DNA of 64,000 bases from Limonium bicolor (GCA_023374045.1 CM041779.1:268470131-268534130), one strand, 5' to 3'. Numbered from the stretch's first letter, positions 46,109 to 57,600 are shown. Notes: generated from the letters alone by a model not told the origin. Translations and numbers: made by a program.

Positions 46109-46400
46109 GAACTTTGTCCTCAAAGTTCACATGTGTTTAACCATTCACGGTACACAGTTCTCTTAATCTTAATACCACATCTTATATTCACATTCATACA
46201 TCTCAAGACTCAAAGGTCAATCTCAAATACAATACATAAGTATCATACATAACTCAGACTTACACCGAAGTGTAGCAACTTACACAAATCCACATCTTAA
46301 ACAACCAAACAAACGACAAACATGATCGTTTCCTAACTCAAAAGCGAGGAAGCTCTACCCCCCTTAAAAAGGGGTACGCCCCGTACCCTATACAGACGAT

Positions 46401-47951
46401 CTAGTCAGTAAATAAAGAAGGGTACTTCGCCCTCATCTTATCCTCTAATTCCCACGTGGCCTCTTCGACATCCTGGTTAGACCAGAGAACCTTCACCAGT
46501 CGCACTGACTTGTGGCGAGTGTCCCTAGTCTTTCTGTCCAAGATTCTCTGAGGAGTCTCCACGGATCTCATATTTGGTTCTAAGGTCAACCTCTCAGGTT
46601 CTAACACATGGGAGGGGTGGTGCATGTATTTCTTTAGCTGTGAAACATGAAAAACATCATGCACTTTACCCAGCTCAGCAGGTAAATTCAACCTGTAAGC
46701 AACCGGGCCCACCCGCTCCGTAATCTCATAAGGACCACAAATTTCAGGCTTAACTTGCCCTTCTGCCCAAACCTGAATACACCCTTCATCGGTGATACTC
46801 GCAGAAATACCTGGTCGCCCACTGCGAACTCCAGGTCCCGTCGTCGAACATCAGCATACGACTTCTGCCTATCTTGAGCAGCTTTCATGTTCTCCCTGAT
46901 TTGCTGAACTTCAGCCTTAACTTGCTCTAAGTACTCTGGTCCTATGATGACCGTCTCACTCGACTCATCCCAGCAGAGCGGTGTACGACATGGTCTACCA
47001 TACAACGCTTGAAAAGGTGCCATCTTGATCGAAGCGTGATAGCTGTTGTTGTATGAAAACTCGATCAGATGCAATCTGTCAATCCAACTGCCCTGGAAGT
47101 CTAAGGCACATGCTCTCAGCATGTCCTCGAGTGTCTGGATAGTACGCTCAGTCTGACCATCTGTCTGAGGATGGAACGCGGTACTCAGTTTGAGTTCTGT
47201 ACCCAACGCTTCTCTGGTAGCTCTCCAGTACCTCGAAAGGAATCTGGTATCTCTATCTGACACTATGGTCTTTGGTGTGCCGTGATGCCTCATGATTTCT
47301 TTCTCAAATAACTCAGCTAATTTGGTCACCTTCCAAGTATCCTTCATCGGTATGAATCGGGCTACTTTGGTAAGGCGATCCACCACCACCCATATCATGT
47401 TGAGACCTCCCCTAGCAGGTGGAAGCCCAACTACGAAGTCCATGGAGATATCATGGAACTTCCACTCCGGAACTGGCATCGACTGTACCATTCCGCCCGG
47501 TCGTCTGTGCTCGAATTTCACCTTCTGGCATGTGAGACACCTCAAGACGAACTCGGTAACATCTGTCTTCATTCCCGACCACCAGAAGTATCTCTTCATG
47601 TCTTTATACATTTTAGAGGCTCCCGGATGGATGGAAACTGAAGAACAGTGTGATTCTCTAAGTATACGGTCTTTCAGATCCGTGTTACCTCGTGGTATGC
47701 ATAATCGGCCCTTAAGTCTGATCAGATCATCATCATGAAGTCTGAAGTCGTATTTCTGACTCTCAAAGGTACCATCTGTCAGCTTCTGTCTGACCTCTCT
47801 CATATACTCATCAGTCCTCTGAGCCTCTCGCACCTCATCAACCAAGCTGGAGTAAGAAACTAGCGAATGGAGTGAGTGTGCTCGACGGCTCAGGGCTTCT
47901 GCTACAACATTGGCCTTCCCTCTTTGTATTGGAGGTCAATGTCATAGTCTT
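46401..47951 (-). CDS. Element B pol, second half: RNase H end, integrase, chromodomain
   Basis: A minus-strand frame from about 47951, with a shift near 47850-47950 linking it to the RT part and another near 46700. Integrase features in order: HCSSVSIHPGASKMYKDMKRY with CLTCQKVK (HHCC zinc site), DDE core with [29 protein letters not shown] and STAFHPQTDGQTERT, then [11 protein letters not shown]. The tail in the shifted frame contains [14 protein letters not shown], then a chromodomain with VEEATWELEDKM and the end YPSLFTD. It inserts cDNA, probably targeting heterochromatin via the chromodomain. Both shifts are single-base events, so the sequence may be functional or nearly so in reality. 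Confidence 0.92.
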
Positions 47952-49777
47952 TCAAAATTCTAACCATCTCCTCTGTCGAAGATTTAACTCCTTCTGAGTG
48001 AATATGTATTTCAAACTCTTGTGATCGGTGTAGATCGTGACACTAACCCCATATAAGTAGTGGCACCATATCTTCAAAGCGAAGACTACAGCTCCCAGCT
48101 CTAAATCATGTGTGGGGTAGTTCTCCTCATGTTTCTTCAACTGGCGTGAGGCATATGCCACCACCTTGCCATGTTGCATGAGCACGCAACCCAGCCCTCT
48201 GCCGGATGCATCACAATAAACCTCAAAGCCCTCTGTACCGTCTGGAATAGTCAATACCGGTGCAGTGGTCAGTGAGTCCTTCAAGCGCTGAAATGATCTC
48301 TCACAGTCAACTGTCCATAGAAATGGTGCATCTTTCTTCATCAGACTGGTCATCGGCTTCGCGACCTTGCTGAAATCTCTCACAAACCTCCTGTAGTAAC
48401 CTGCCAGACCGAGAAAGCTCCGGATGTCGGTAACAGTCTTCGGCCTTGGCCAGGTACGTACGGCATCAATCTTTGCTGGATCCACTGCGATCCCAGCATT
48501 TGAGATGACATGACCTAGGAAAGAGACCTGGTCAAGCCAAAACTCACACTTGGAGAACTTAGCATATAGCTGGTTCTCCCTTAATATTTCCAACACCCTT
48601 CTCAAATGTTCCTCATGCTCAGCCTTAGACTTTGAATATATCAATATATCATCAATAAAAACCACCACCGACTTGTCCAGCTGCTCCCGGAACAAGCGGT
48701 TCATCAGATCCATAAACTTCGCTGGCGCGTTCGACAAACCGAACGGCATCACTGTAAACTTATAGTGGCCGTATCGTGTCCGGAATGCCGTCTTCTCAAT
48801 GTCTCCCTCCTTAATGGCTATCTGATGATACCCCGATCTGAGATCAATCTTGGAAAACACAGATGCTCCCTTCAACTGATCGAACAGATCGTCAATGCGG
48901 GGTAGTGGGTACTTATTCTTCACTGTCACTGCATTCAACTCTCTGTAGTCGATGCAGAGGCGGAGACTACCATCCTTCTTCTTCACGAAGAGGACTGGCG
49001 CTCCCCACGGTGACACGCTTGGTCTAATGAATCCCTTATCCAACAAATCTTTCAGTTGTTCCTTTAACTCAGTCATTTCTGCCGGAGCCATACGGTATGG
49101 TGCCTTGGCTATCGGTCCGGTACCAGGTAGCAGCTCAATGGTGAACTCTACCTCCCGAGTGGGTGGCATGCCGGGCAGTTCCCGTGGAAATAAGTCGGGG
49201 AACTCCGACACTACCGGTAAGTCGGGGTCGAACTCAGGGTCTCTCTCTATGTCCTGTACATAGCAGAGGTATACTTCTTCCTTTCTCCTTAATTCTCTAT
49301 GCATTGCCATGGCGGTGATGATCTTAGTCGAAGGCTCTCTGGGCCTCTGGCGGTATGATATTGTTACCCCAGACGGACTCCTGAGCAGCAATCTATGCTC
49401 GGCGCAGAGGATACGTCCCTTGTGCCGCTCCAACCAGTTCATCCCGAAGATAACATCAAATCCTAGCTTGCTGAACTCAATGAAAATGACTGGGAAGTCT
49501 TCCCCCTTAATTCTGATGGTGGCTCCTCGGTAGTAACGAGTGCAACGAACCTTCTCCTTAGACGGGAGCGTAACCGTGAAGTCGGGTAGCTCATCAGCGT
49601 CTAGCCCCAACCTGCTCGCAAATGATGCAGAGACAAAGGTATGCGAGGCCCCTGAGTCGAAGAGAACTGGTGCCTCAATCCCATTGATCGGAAAGGTGCC
49701 GGTGAGGATAGTACCGCTAGCGTCGGCCTGTGCCTCTGTGAGTATGCTTAGTGCACCTTCCGTACCGAGTCCATGAC
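47952..49777 (-). CDS. Element B pol, first half: protease, reverse transcriptase, RNase H
   Basis: A continuous minus-strand frame. The likely exon start at 49777 follows the acceptor CACAATTAG. Protease has [12 protein letters not shown]; next are the linker [16 protein letters not shown] with [34 protein letters not shown] and the catalytic [13 protein letters not shown], then FLGHVIS and [14 protein letters not shown]. RNase H has [35 protein letters not shown] and [14 protein letters not shown]. It ends at a stop at 47952 through a one-base change; coding resumes in the next frame. The exon phase fits direct joining to the Gag zinc-knuckle exon. Confidence 0.95.
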
Positions 49778-49932
49778 CTAATTGTGTTCACAAGCTCCAT
49801 GAGTATTGATGGTATAACAAGAGTCGTAACAATTTATATGAACAACACTGTTATTTTATTTATGACCATCCTGTTTACAACATGTGCTTCAAACTTACAT
49901 CTCATTTCTCATCTCATTCTAAAATTACATGG

Positions 49933-50670
49933 CTAATATTGTCTAAAGGTTAGGTTTAATCTTCCTGGTCTCATATGCGTCGCATTGATTACTGCTGACG
50001 GTGCTGTATTCAGCTTGACTCTTTTAATCCCATGGTATAACATCCTTGATTATCCTCCCAAAATTAATACATCACCTGACTTAAGTATTATCTTATCTGC
50101 ACGGTCCGCACGCTTCTGCTCGCCGTATAAAAACTCCGCATCATCTCCAATGGACCAAGACACTACGGGTATCCCTCTTTCGAGAGACTCCGTTGTCTCG
50201 TCCTTATCCTGGTGTAGTCCCAGTTTCCCATCTTTTTCGTAGAAGTTTACAATGCAAATGTCTGGCTGGATGTCTGGAATCGGTTCAGCTTCCAACTGCT
50301 GAGCGATTTCCACGACTTGTTTAATAACTGGATGGAACTCTTCGGGTATCCCCGGTGGTGAGACTCCATCTTGCTCCCTTGTGGTTTGGTAATTCTTGGC
50401 ATACGGATTCCAATCCTTGCCCAAGCTCATCATCTTAATTTCATCCTTGCTCCCCTGGGTACTCCGGTGTGTAAAAACCTCCCGGTCCCATTCCTAGTTG
50501 ATTGCATCTCCTGATGATGGCTATTTGTGCGTCGGGTGTCAGGTATCCCCTTAATAAAATCATACCTGGGCGGATAACCTGACATTGTTCGGTTGGAAAG
50601 TGTGTGGTTTCGATGTCGGTGTGCTCCGGGTTAGATGTAGATGGTATAGGGTAGCAGATGTTGAATCTTC
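49933..50670 (-). CDS. Element B AlkB-domain exon (2OG-Fe(II) dioxygenase, ALKBH1-like)
   Basis: Minus strand. After the acceptor CCACTTTAG it reads FNICYPIP, QVIRPGMILLRGYLTPDAQ and GGFYTPEYP; one net frameshift follows near 50450, then MMSLGKDWNPYAKNY. The core has ICIVNFYEKDGKLGLHQDKDE (NFY contact; HxD iron ligands at 50197-50214), VVSWSIGDDAEFLYG and SGDVLILGG. A TAA (50050-50052) interrupts, after which the same frame gives SRMLYHGIKR (distal His) and RPGRLNLTFRQY (2OG-binding Arg motif), then TAG at 49933. AlkB enzymes oxidatively remove N-methyl groups from RNA or DNA using iron and 2OG; plant ALKBH1-type proteins are the nearest family by motif. It lies between gag and protease, as in element A. 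It may be made as a Gag-AlkB fusion. Confidence 0.9.
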
Positions 50671-50803
50671 CTAAAGTGGTAGTAGGTTATGTCTTACTTA
50701 GGTTCTAATGTCATCTTATTTTCACTTAACTCATATATTTCACCAAACATGCATGATAATGCGGTAAGCAGGTAGTTTTACTACTAAATAGTTATAGTGG
50801 TAC
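50671..50803 (-). other. Likely intron between Gag exon 3 and AlkB exon, element B
   Basis: 133 bp, AT-rich. Minus-strand donor GCCAG|GTACCAC and acceptor ACTACCACTTTAG|G. The donor leaves one base (G) of a codon; the AlkB exon begins GA, completing GGA. Confidence 0.62.
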
Positions 50804-51144
50804 CTGGCCTCGATGAGGGCTCAGGCTCATCGTCCCGATCCACCATGTGTAGAGTGGGCCCCGTCTTCTGGGTCGCCCGTGGGTTCTTGTCCGCCGGCTG
50901 CTGCACTTTCCTCTGACCGTCAGATCCAGCTCCCTGATCGGTCTTGCCCTTGCCCCTAGTGTCGGGCCTATAGGCTCTGCTAGCAGGGTTCCGGTAACAC
51001 TCGTATGCCCGGTGTCCATACACTCCGCAGAAGTTGCACTCCACTTTGTTTCCCTTACAGTCGAGCCGGGGTGGTCCTTGTGACACCATCGACAGATGAA
51101 GCGTCGCTGGTAGCCACCACCGGCTCCCCTCTCAGTCTCAGATC
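50804..51144 (-). CDS. Element B gag exon 3: CCHC zinc knuckle (nucleocapsid)
   Basis: The minus strand encodes FICRWCHKDHPG, then in the next frame LDCKGNKVECNFCGVYGHRAYEC, whose second half is a perfect CX2CX4HX4C knuckle. A Lys/Arg/Gln-rich tail follows (RGKGKTDQG), ending EPEPSSRPG. One base is missing between the two parts (near 51065). It binds the element's RNA. 341 bp, like its element A counterpart. The exon ends in a donor shared by the AlkB and pol joins. Confidence 0.78.
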
Positions 51145-51226
51145 CTGGTGATTCATATTGTCAATTCTCATATCTCAAACGGTTACTAATTTTATTTCTT
51201 ATCTCATTCAATATCAATTTCCTTAC
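51145..51226 (-). other. Likely gag intron 2, element B (82 bp)
   Basis: Minus-strand donor CCAAAGG|GTAAGGA and acceptor AATCACCAG|GATCTG. The same length as at 13400-13481. Confidence 0.65.
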
Positions 51227-51479
51227 CCTTTGGCGCCTTAGAGCGCAGGGGTGTAGCTGCAATCGCGTAAGTCAGCTTCAATGGCTCTTCCGAAGCCTTC
51301 TCCTTTTCCTCCTTCCCTTTCGGGTTCTGATTCTTCTGGGCCTGAGGCTGGTACTTCTGTTTCTTGTACCCTCCTTGCCCTTGACTCTCTGAGCTCTTAC
51401 CGGCACTCTTCCTCTTAGCATTCTCCTCGTCCCTCAGCTGGACGGTAATCTCAACCTTAGCAGCGGCATGATAGCACTC
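51227..51479 (-). CDS. Element B gag exon 2
   Basis: The minus strand reads ECYHAAAKVEITVQLRDEE, then a Lys/Gln/Glu-rich stretch (NPKGKEEKEKASEEPLKLTY), ending LRSKAPKG. It is a charged linker between the Gag body and the zinc knuckle; no domain is recognised. It joins exon 1 in frame if the intron runs from 51565 (or 51541) to 51480. Confidence 0.62.
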
Positions 51480-51565
51480 CTGCTTTTCCATGGTATTAGT
51501 CATACTTATTCATCATAACCTAAATCTTATTCATCACTTACTCGATTCTCAATCATTCTTATTAC
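51480..51565 (-). other. Likely gag intron 1, element B
   Basis: 86 bp with donor TTGCAT|GTAATAAG and acceptor GGAAAAGCAG|GAG; a branch-like GACTAAT lies 20 bp upstream of the acceptor. An alternative donor (CGA|GTAAGTG at 51541) is also in frame. Element A has a gap of similar length here, but its donor is lost. Confidence 0.5.
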
Positions 51566-52207
51566 ATGCAAGGTAGTGTAACTCGTCGGCCCCATGCCGT
51601 AGCGGAGTCGATGGCTAAGCCCGCCATAGAAGCGGTCTACCAAGATCTGGTCAGAATACCCTAGACCTGGCAGAAGACGGAGCAAGGCGGTGAACTCTGA
51701 GTAATACTCGTCCACCGTCATCTTGTCCGACTGCTTAAGCGCATCTAACTGCAAGTGCTTCTTCGTCTGGACATGGGCGGGGTAGTACTTTGCCCGTAGC
51801 AAGGCGGTGTACTGCTCCCAGCCGAACTCTGGGTTGGCCACATGCTCGGCCCTCACCAGCTTCCACCAGTCGCCCGCCGCCCCCTTCAGGTAGAAAGCAG
51901 CTAAGCGCACCTTGATCCCAGCAGGGACATCAAGGGTCTCGAAGGCGGTCTCCAGCTCGGAGATGTACGCCTCAAGCTTGGCGGGATCGGTCTCCCCCTT
52001 GAAATGTGCGGGTCGAAGATCTGACAGACTCTTCACCCAGTTTGGTTCCCTAGGCTGTGGCGGTGGAGGCGGTGCACCCACACCAGGCTGATAGCCCATG
52101 TGCCCTAAAGCGGCAGCTACGATCTCTGCGATCGTCTGCCCTCCAGGTATCCCTGGAATATCCTCACCCCGGCCGCGACCTCGGCCTCCTCTAGGGCGTC
52201 CTGCCAT
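51566..52207 (-). CDS. Element B gag exon 1 (capsid region)
   Basis: ATG at 52207 on the minus strand, 218 bp from the primer site. An Arg/Gly-rich start (RGGRGRGRGED), a Pro-rich linker, then the retrotransposon Gag region: WVKSLSDLRPAHFKGETDPA, KLEAYISELETAFETLD, FYLKGAAGDWWKLVRA, FGWEQYTALLRAKYYP and MTVDEYYSEFTALLRLLPG. It forms the particle. The frame is open, with no stop until the likely intron. Initiation at this Met fits the element A copy, which starts the same way. Confidence 0.9.
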
Positions 52208-52424
52208 CTGAACAAGCGTAACTTACATTAGATTCACATTCACCATTGTTTGGTTAGTAAATTTATAACGTCCGTAGACGGTAAAGACAATCCACACTTA
52301 TTAGTGGTCATCTGACTCTACTCACTCTAACTTCTCACACCCTTAACCCAATACTTATTCCTTAGCTTATATCCTAACTCGGTGGTCACTCATGTCCGGT
52401 ATTTCTTGATCAGAGCGTAACTAC

Positions 52425-52436
52425 GCTCTGATACCA
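52425..52436 (-). promoter_or_regulatory. Primer-binding site of element B (initiator tRNA-Met)
   Basis: The minus strand reads TGGTATCAGAGC, 4 bp from the 5' LTR. Confidence 0.93.
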
Positions 52437-52440
52437 CTTT

Positions 52441-55400
52441 TGTAACACCCCATCCAAAGCCTATCGTGGTTATCGCAACCTTAGCACTTAATCGAATACG
52501 TCGCAGCGGAAATAAACAATACCTGGACCTTGCCACGGTCTGATCGTTAGAATATACCGGATTTACATTTACAATACTTAACCAAAATGCTTATCCACTC
52601 AAAACATCAGCATCCACAATCCCTCAACCAACCGAGTACTAATATCTCAAACAATCTTAACTTACAACAGTTTAATATAAACAGTCGGGTGCACAGGCGC
52701 AACCCGAATTCAAAATAAATGTCCCCTCCTAAGTCTAACCGCTCCTACTCTTGTAGTGCGTCCTCATGGGCCTCTTACCTGCAAGTGTAAAAATAGCCCC
52801 CGAGGGGGTCAGCACGAATGCTGGTACACCCTCTCATGGCCCCCAAGCTAACGGGGCTACGACGACTAATTGTCGATAGCATGGAAATTGATTACATACA
52901 CAAACATAATATGAAGTGCATAACAATAACCACAGATGAACATATATAGTTCACAAGCAATGAACGACTCTAGCGTTCCCTTAACAAGTGGGTTAGTAAC
53001 CCCCTCCTTAGTCCTCAATTTCCTTAATCTCAGTTCCTTACCTTACCTTATTCTTAATCTCAACTTAATCTTAATCTCAGTATACAAACCTTTTCTGAAG
53101 GGATTGGTTGTAGCTTAATTCGAACCTGGGATTTAGGTGATCCCCCCGCACCATCTTAATGCCACCACCTACCCTGGACGGGAGTCCAGCGTAGCTGAGC
53201 CGGCAACCTCCCCTAGGCTACAAGTCCGAATACAAGTCCTTAAGCGGAGGGCGGATCTGATTCAGATACCGTCCCCCTTTTCACTTAGCATGCATGACCG
53301 GAGATCGGTCCCGGGTTTTCTCACTCAAGTTCCAGTTATTAGACATCTTAAACCCATGTGCTAGTTAAGCCTCATCGGGCATTAACCCACCCCATCAACT
53401 TAACTCTTATTCTAAATCAGTAAGTACTAACTTGGTTAGTAACCATCTTAAGCCTCGCGGTTTAGTGTAAGGATAACACAAACACAACGAGAATAAATAT
53501 AACCGTTTGCATGCTTTATCTTGTTTTAGTCATAGCAAATAACAGATAGCACCACAGCCGAGGGACACCTCGTTAGCAAGCAGGTCACGAAAAGGATTGT
53601 ACCGTTCACCGTCGATCGTTGTTTGTTTAAACCTCCTTCGGGGTCCCAATTCACAAACCTAAAACATTCATTCATTTTTAGGTTATGTTATTTGCACCTT
53701 ACTTAACTCACTTAGTCCCTAAGGACTTCCATTCAATAACCTCTCAAGTCTTTATCTCTTAGTCTTACAACTTAACTTTAAACATTAAAACTTATACTTA
53801 ATCTTAACTTAATTCCTCAAGTTCTTAGGGTCCCAATCATTACTACCCTACCAAGGGCATACCTCATTACCCATTACCATTTTTAGAAATTGAAATTTCT
53901 TTTTTTTTATTTTTAGGCTCGACCGGACTTACCACCGACCGACTTGCCAAGTCCGGTCCATTCCAGTACCTTTTACCCGTTGGAAAATTCACTCCGACCG
54001 GACTTACACGTCCGGTCCTATGTCCGGTCGATTCCAGAGACTATAATCCGTACTAAATTCATGCCGACCGGACTTGACAAGTCCGGTCCCATGTCCGGTC
54101 CATCCATTCCAGAAACATTTTCCCTCTCACAAAACAAGCCGACCGGACTTGTAAGTTCCGGTCCCCCAAGTCCGGTCGATTCCAGAAACATTTCCCGGTA
54201 GTGTAACAGAGCCCGACCGACCTTGCAAGTCCGGTCCTAAGGTCGGTCGGCTCCAAAAACTTGTTTCTAAATTCCTTTTCAACTCCAAACTTCTCCTCAT
54301 ATATCCCTCATATGTTTATAACCTCATTTGGGCACCTCAAATACACCTTAAGCCCTACTTAAAATACCTTAAATCATCCACCAAGTTTCACCTTAGTCAT
54401 TATGCATTTTCCTTGCATTAATGCTAACACTTGTAATGTTTTCCTCTAGGTTTCTAGGTGGTGGTTCATACCTAATGTAACCACTATGCCAAATGTTTTC
54501 CTCACCACTATGACATCATCTCCCAAGCATCTCTCACTATCTAAAACTCTTTTAAACATTTACTTAAGGTTCCTTAACAAGTTAATAAACTTCCATCATC
54601 ATCACATTATTTCCTTCCTAGATGTTTACCAACTTTTACCTAAGTTCTAAATACTCAAATACATTCTCTTGATTCATAAATCCTCCATGGTGATACCTAA
54701 GTCATTAAACACACCTTAACTTCACCCTTTTTCACCAAAGACAATATCTAGAACATCCTAGTACCTCCTTAGTCATTAAAATCCCCTTAGAATATCTTAA
54801 ACACTTAAACTCTCCTTTAAATTTTGCCATAGGTTCTCTAGTATATAATACCACCTCCTATCACATGGTTTTTTCCCCATCAAACAGCCAATACCACACA
54901 AATTCTTATCACAACACTTATCACACAATTTTCACTAAAACTTCACCACATCATCAAATAGTGCTCAACTTAAAATGCTTGGCACTTAGGCCCTTAAATG
55001 ACAATAATCTTAACCACTGAATTTCCACATATATATGCCTTCAACCTGCAAATACATTCAACAAGGCTCCCATTGAAATAAAATGCTTCTTGTACTTCAC
55101 CTTAACATTCTTAAACTATCTCTTTTTTCTCATGTGCTCCTTAGTCACAAGTTCACAAGAATAGTCCATTGTTTCTCCCTAGGTTTTATAGCACCTTCCC
55201 AATATAAACTCTACACTAAACTCATCACATACCCACCCATTCTCATTCCCTTAAACAACAAGACAACTTAAGGTAAGTAATTTACCTTGTTTTCTCACAA
55301 GCTTACAAGCTTTTCTCCTTAGGTTTTCTTTGTTCAATCTCGGTCACCAATGTGATTCTCCTTGCCAATGTTCTAACCAATATCCAATGACTCCAATGAG

Positions 55401-56584
55401 TACTAGATAAAACATTAACCCTAAGGAACAACCCTAGGTTTAAAATATGTTTTAAGGTATTAATGTGATTGTTTTACCTTGGTTTTCTCAAGACAACTTG
55501 GATGTGAAGCAAGAAGACCTCCTCTCTCCTTTGAAGAGTAGAAACAGCTAGAACAAGGCATAAACATGGAGTCCCATGAGTATATATTTTCGGTCAAGTG
55601 AAGAAAATGGTGGAAACCTAGATTTTCTTACACTTTCTTTACCTTAAGAGAATGGAGATGCCAATGGAGTCTCCAAACGTGAATTTCCTCCTCTTGTGGT
55701 TTGACTTGGCACCAAAATGAAGCTCTTGAAGTTTTGAAAAGATAGGAAGAAGGAGCTTGAGCTAACTAAGAGGAATATGTATTTTGTTTTGGATTTGGAG
55801 CTTAAATGAGCAAGTGGTGTGCAAGAGAAGGTGGAGCTTTCATGGAGGTGAGCTCTACGTGAATGGAGAAGAAAAGAGAGCAAGAAATCGTGGGCAACAA
55901 GGGAAAATGAAGAAGTGAGGAGGAGGTAAGCAAAAGTGATATTTATCTTAAAAGGTGAATAGTGTTTTATGCTTTATAACTTACTTATTTGCTTTCTCTT
56001 TACTTAGTTAGATAAGTGTGGTGAGTCACACTTAAAGAAACCCCGGCCCCCTTTAGTGAATGAGGGTAGTTTAGTCTTTGTTGACCAAATGTCTCACTTA
56101 TATAGACTTATGTTATAAACTAGCTTAATAAATTCACTATTCATCAAAACAAGGCACATTGTTGTGAAATTTTTGATTTTCCATTGATATAGACCTCCAA
56201 ATGTGATACTATATAGTACACATATTAATTAAAGAGTAATGATGGACATTTAGCCATTCAAACTCATTTACAAGACAATTTTTCAAAAGCGTGCTTTAAG
56301 ACTCCTTAAAGCACATTTTGTGTTTTAACTTGTTTTCAAGCTTGGTTTCTTTGGTAATTGATTTAAAATGACCATTAGGATATTACTAAGGTCTTAGAAC
56401 AATATTTGGTACTCTCCCATGTCTCTCCAAGCTTAGAGCACGTTTTTGCTTAAACTGCTCTTTTTGGTGTTTCCTTATATTTTCTTTGATTAGAAATGTT
56501 TTCTTAATGTTTCTAAGGCATTATTTAGCCTCCTTATATCTTAGTTTATCATTTGAACACCATATCTAAGTTTGGGGTATTTCA
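52441..56584 (-). repeat. Element B 5' LTR (4144 bp)
   Basis: Starts TGTAACACCCC and ends TTTGGGGTATTTCA. It aligns along its whole length with 41965-46091; differences are largely one- or few-base indels. Promoter and leader of the element; no TATA box could be assigned. Confidence 0.93.
53915..54255. repeat. Hairpin-unit array in element B 5' LTR
   Basis: Counterpart of 43440-43775, with a few small indels. It lies in the leader half of the LTR on the transcribed strand. Confidence 0.85.
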
Positions 56585-57600
56585 AGTATACTCAATTTAA
56601 AACAATTAGGGTAAATGCAATTTTGTTTATTAGTACCTAATAGGATAATTAATTTGTGACTGACAAATGTTCAGATAAATCCACATTTTAATAAACACAA
56701 GACAACAAAAGTCAATAGCCTACAGTCTGTTTTTTTTTAATTAAGCATCTATTAAATAATTTCCAAATTCTGGCATTTTTTAAAATTGTGATACTTTTTA
56801 TTGACGTATTATAAAATCTCTACTATTTTTTATAAATCTCAACAAACATTACCCAAACGGTGCTATATACGATCACATGTATAGATTAAAAGGTCGGTAT
56901 GATTTAAACAACAGACTAGTAAGCATATAATTAATAAACACAATAGCTGTTGAAAGATACATTAAGGTTTGTATACAATGCAACGATAACTTGTGATTCA
57001 CGAACTATAAGTTTCCTCACAAATACAAGTTTAACTAGACTACTAACAGCTAAAAAATCCTAACAATTTGTTACAAATTTCTTGAGCGTTCTTAGCCACT
57101 ACTATTACTTCTTCATGAATGATCTGTATATGTGGTGCACCATTGTACCACAACCACCCTCTAAAGCTTACCACCTCACCAATCTCACCCACTAAAACAA
57201 ATCCATAAACGAATAAACGTTTCACATGGCACATCTTGGTAAACGCAAGTTTCAGACCTGTCACGACGTCACAGTGTTCATGGATAATCTACATCAGAAC
57301 TCAACACAACAACCTTATGGAGACTCTTCCACAAACATTTGCATATCATCAAAATCTAAATCACCAGAAACCCAAAGAGACTCTCATGTACCAGGTACGT
57401 CTTCATAGAATATTGGCATCCCAAAGAAGCAAAAGTTGTTGTCGAGGCAACAAATGAGTTACTACTTGATAGACATATCTGATTAAGACCCAGATTGTAA
57501 GGCCACTGAGAAGCAAAACAAACTCACAAAACTACACAGATTACCGGCCAATGAACCAGAGAAATTCAAGGAACAATACTAACCCAAAGAACGTCCACCT
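56585..57600. other. Spacer with no recognised gene
   Basis: AT-rich at first (56585-57000). A 73-residue open frame on the minus strand (57043-57264) has unremarkable composition and is not recognised. Confidence 0.45.

Larger units (their letters stand above)
41965..56584 (-). mobile_element. Element B: complete Ty3/gypsy chromovirus (Tekay/Del-like) with AlkB exon, 14.6 kb
   Basis: Both LTRs are present (41965-46091 and 52441-56584), TG...CA ends, iMet primer site, polypurine tract, and gag, AlkB and pol coding on the minus strand. The flanks GTAT (41961-41964) and AGTAT (56585-56589) give a target duplication matching at four of five bases. The LTRs differ largely by one-base indels. Coding is much better preserved than in element A, with long open pol frames, but it still has small frameshifts. 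Confidence 0.95.

Noticed and set aside
47292..49776. Several plus-strand frames opposite element B pol
   Set aside because: Antisense to strongly conserved RT, protease and integrase coding.
57043..57264. 73-residue minus-strand open frame
   Set aside because: Composition looks ordinary but no family is recognised; not enough to call a gene.
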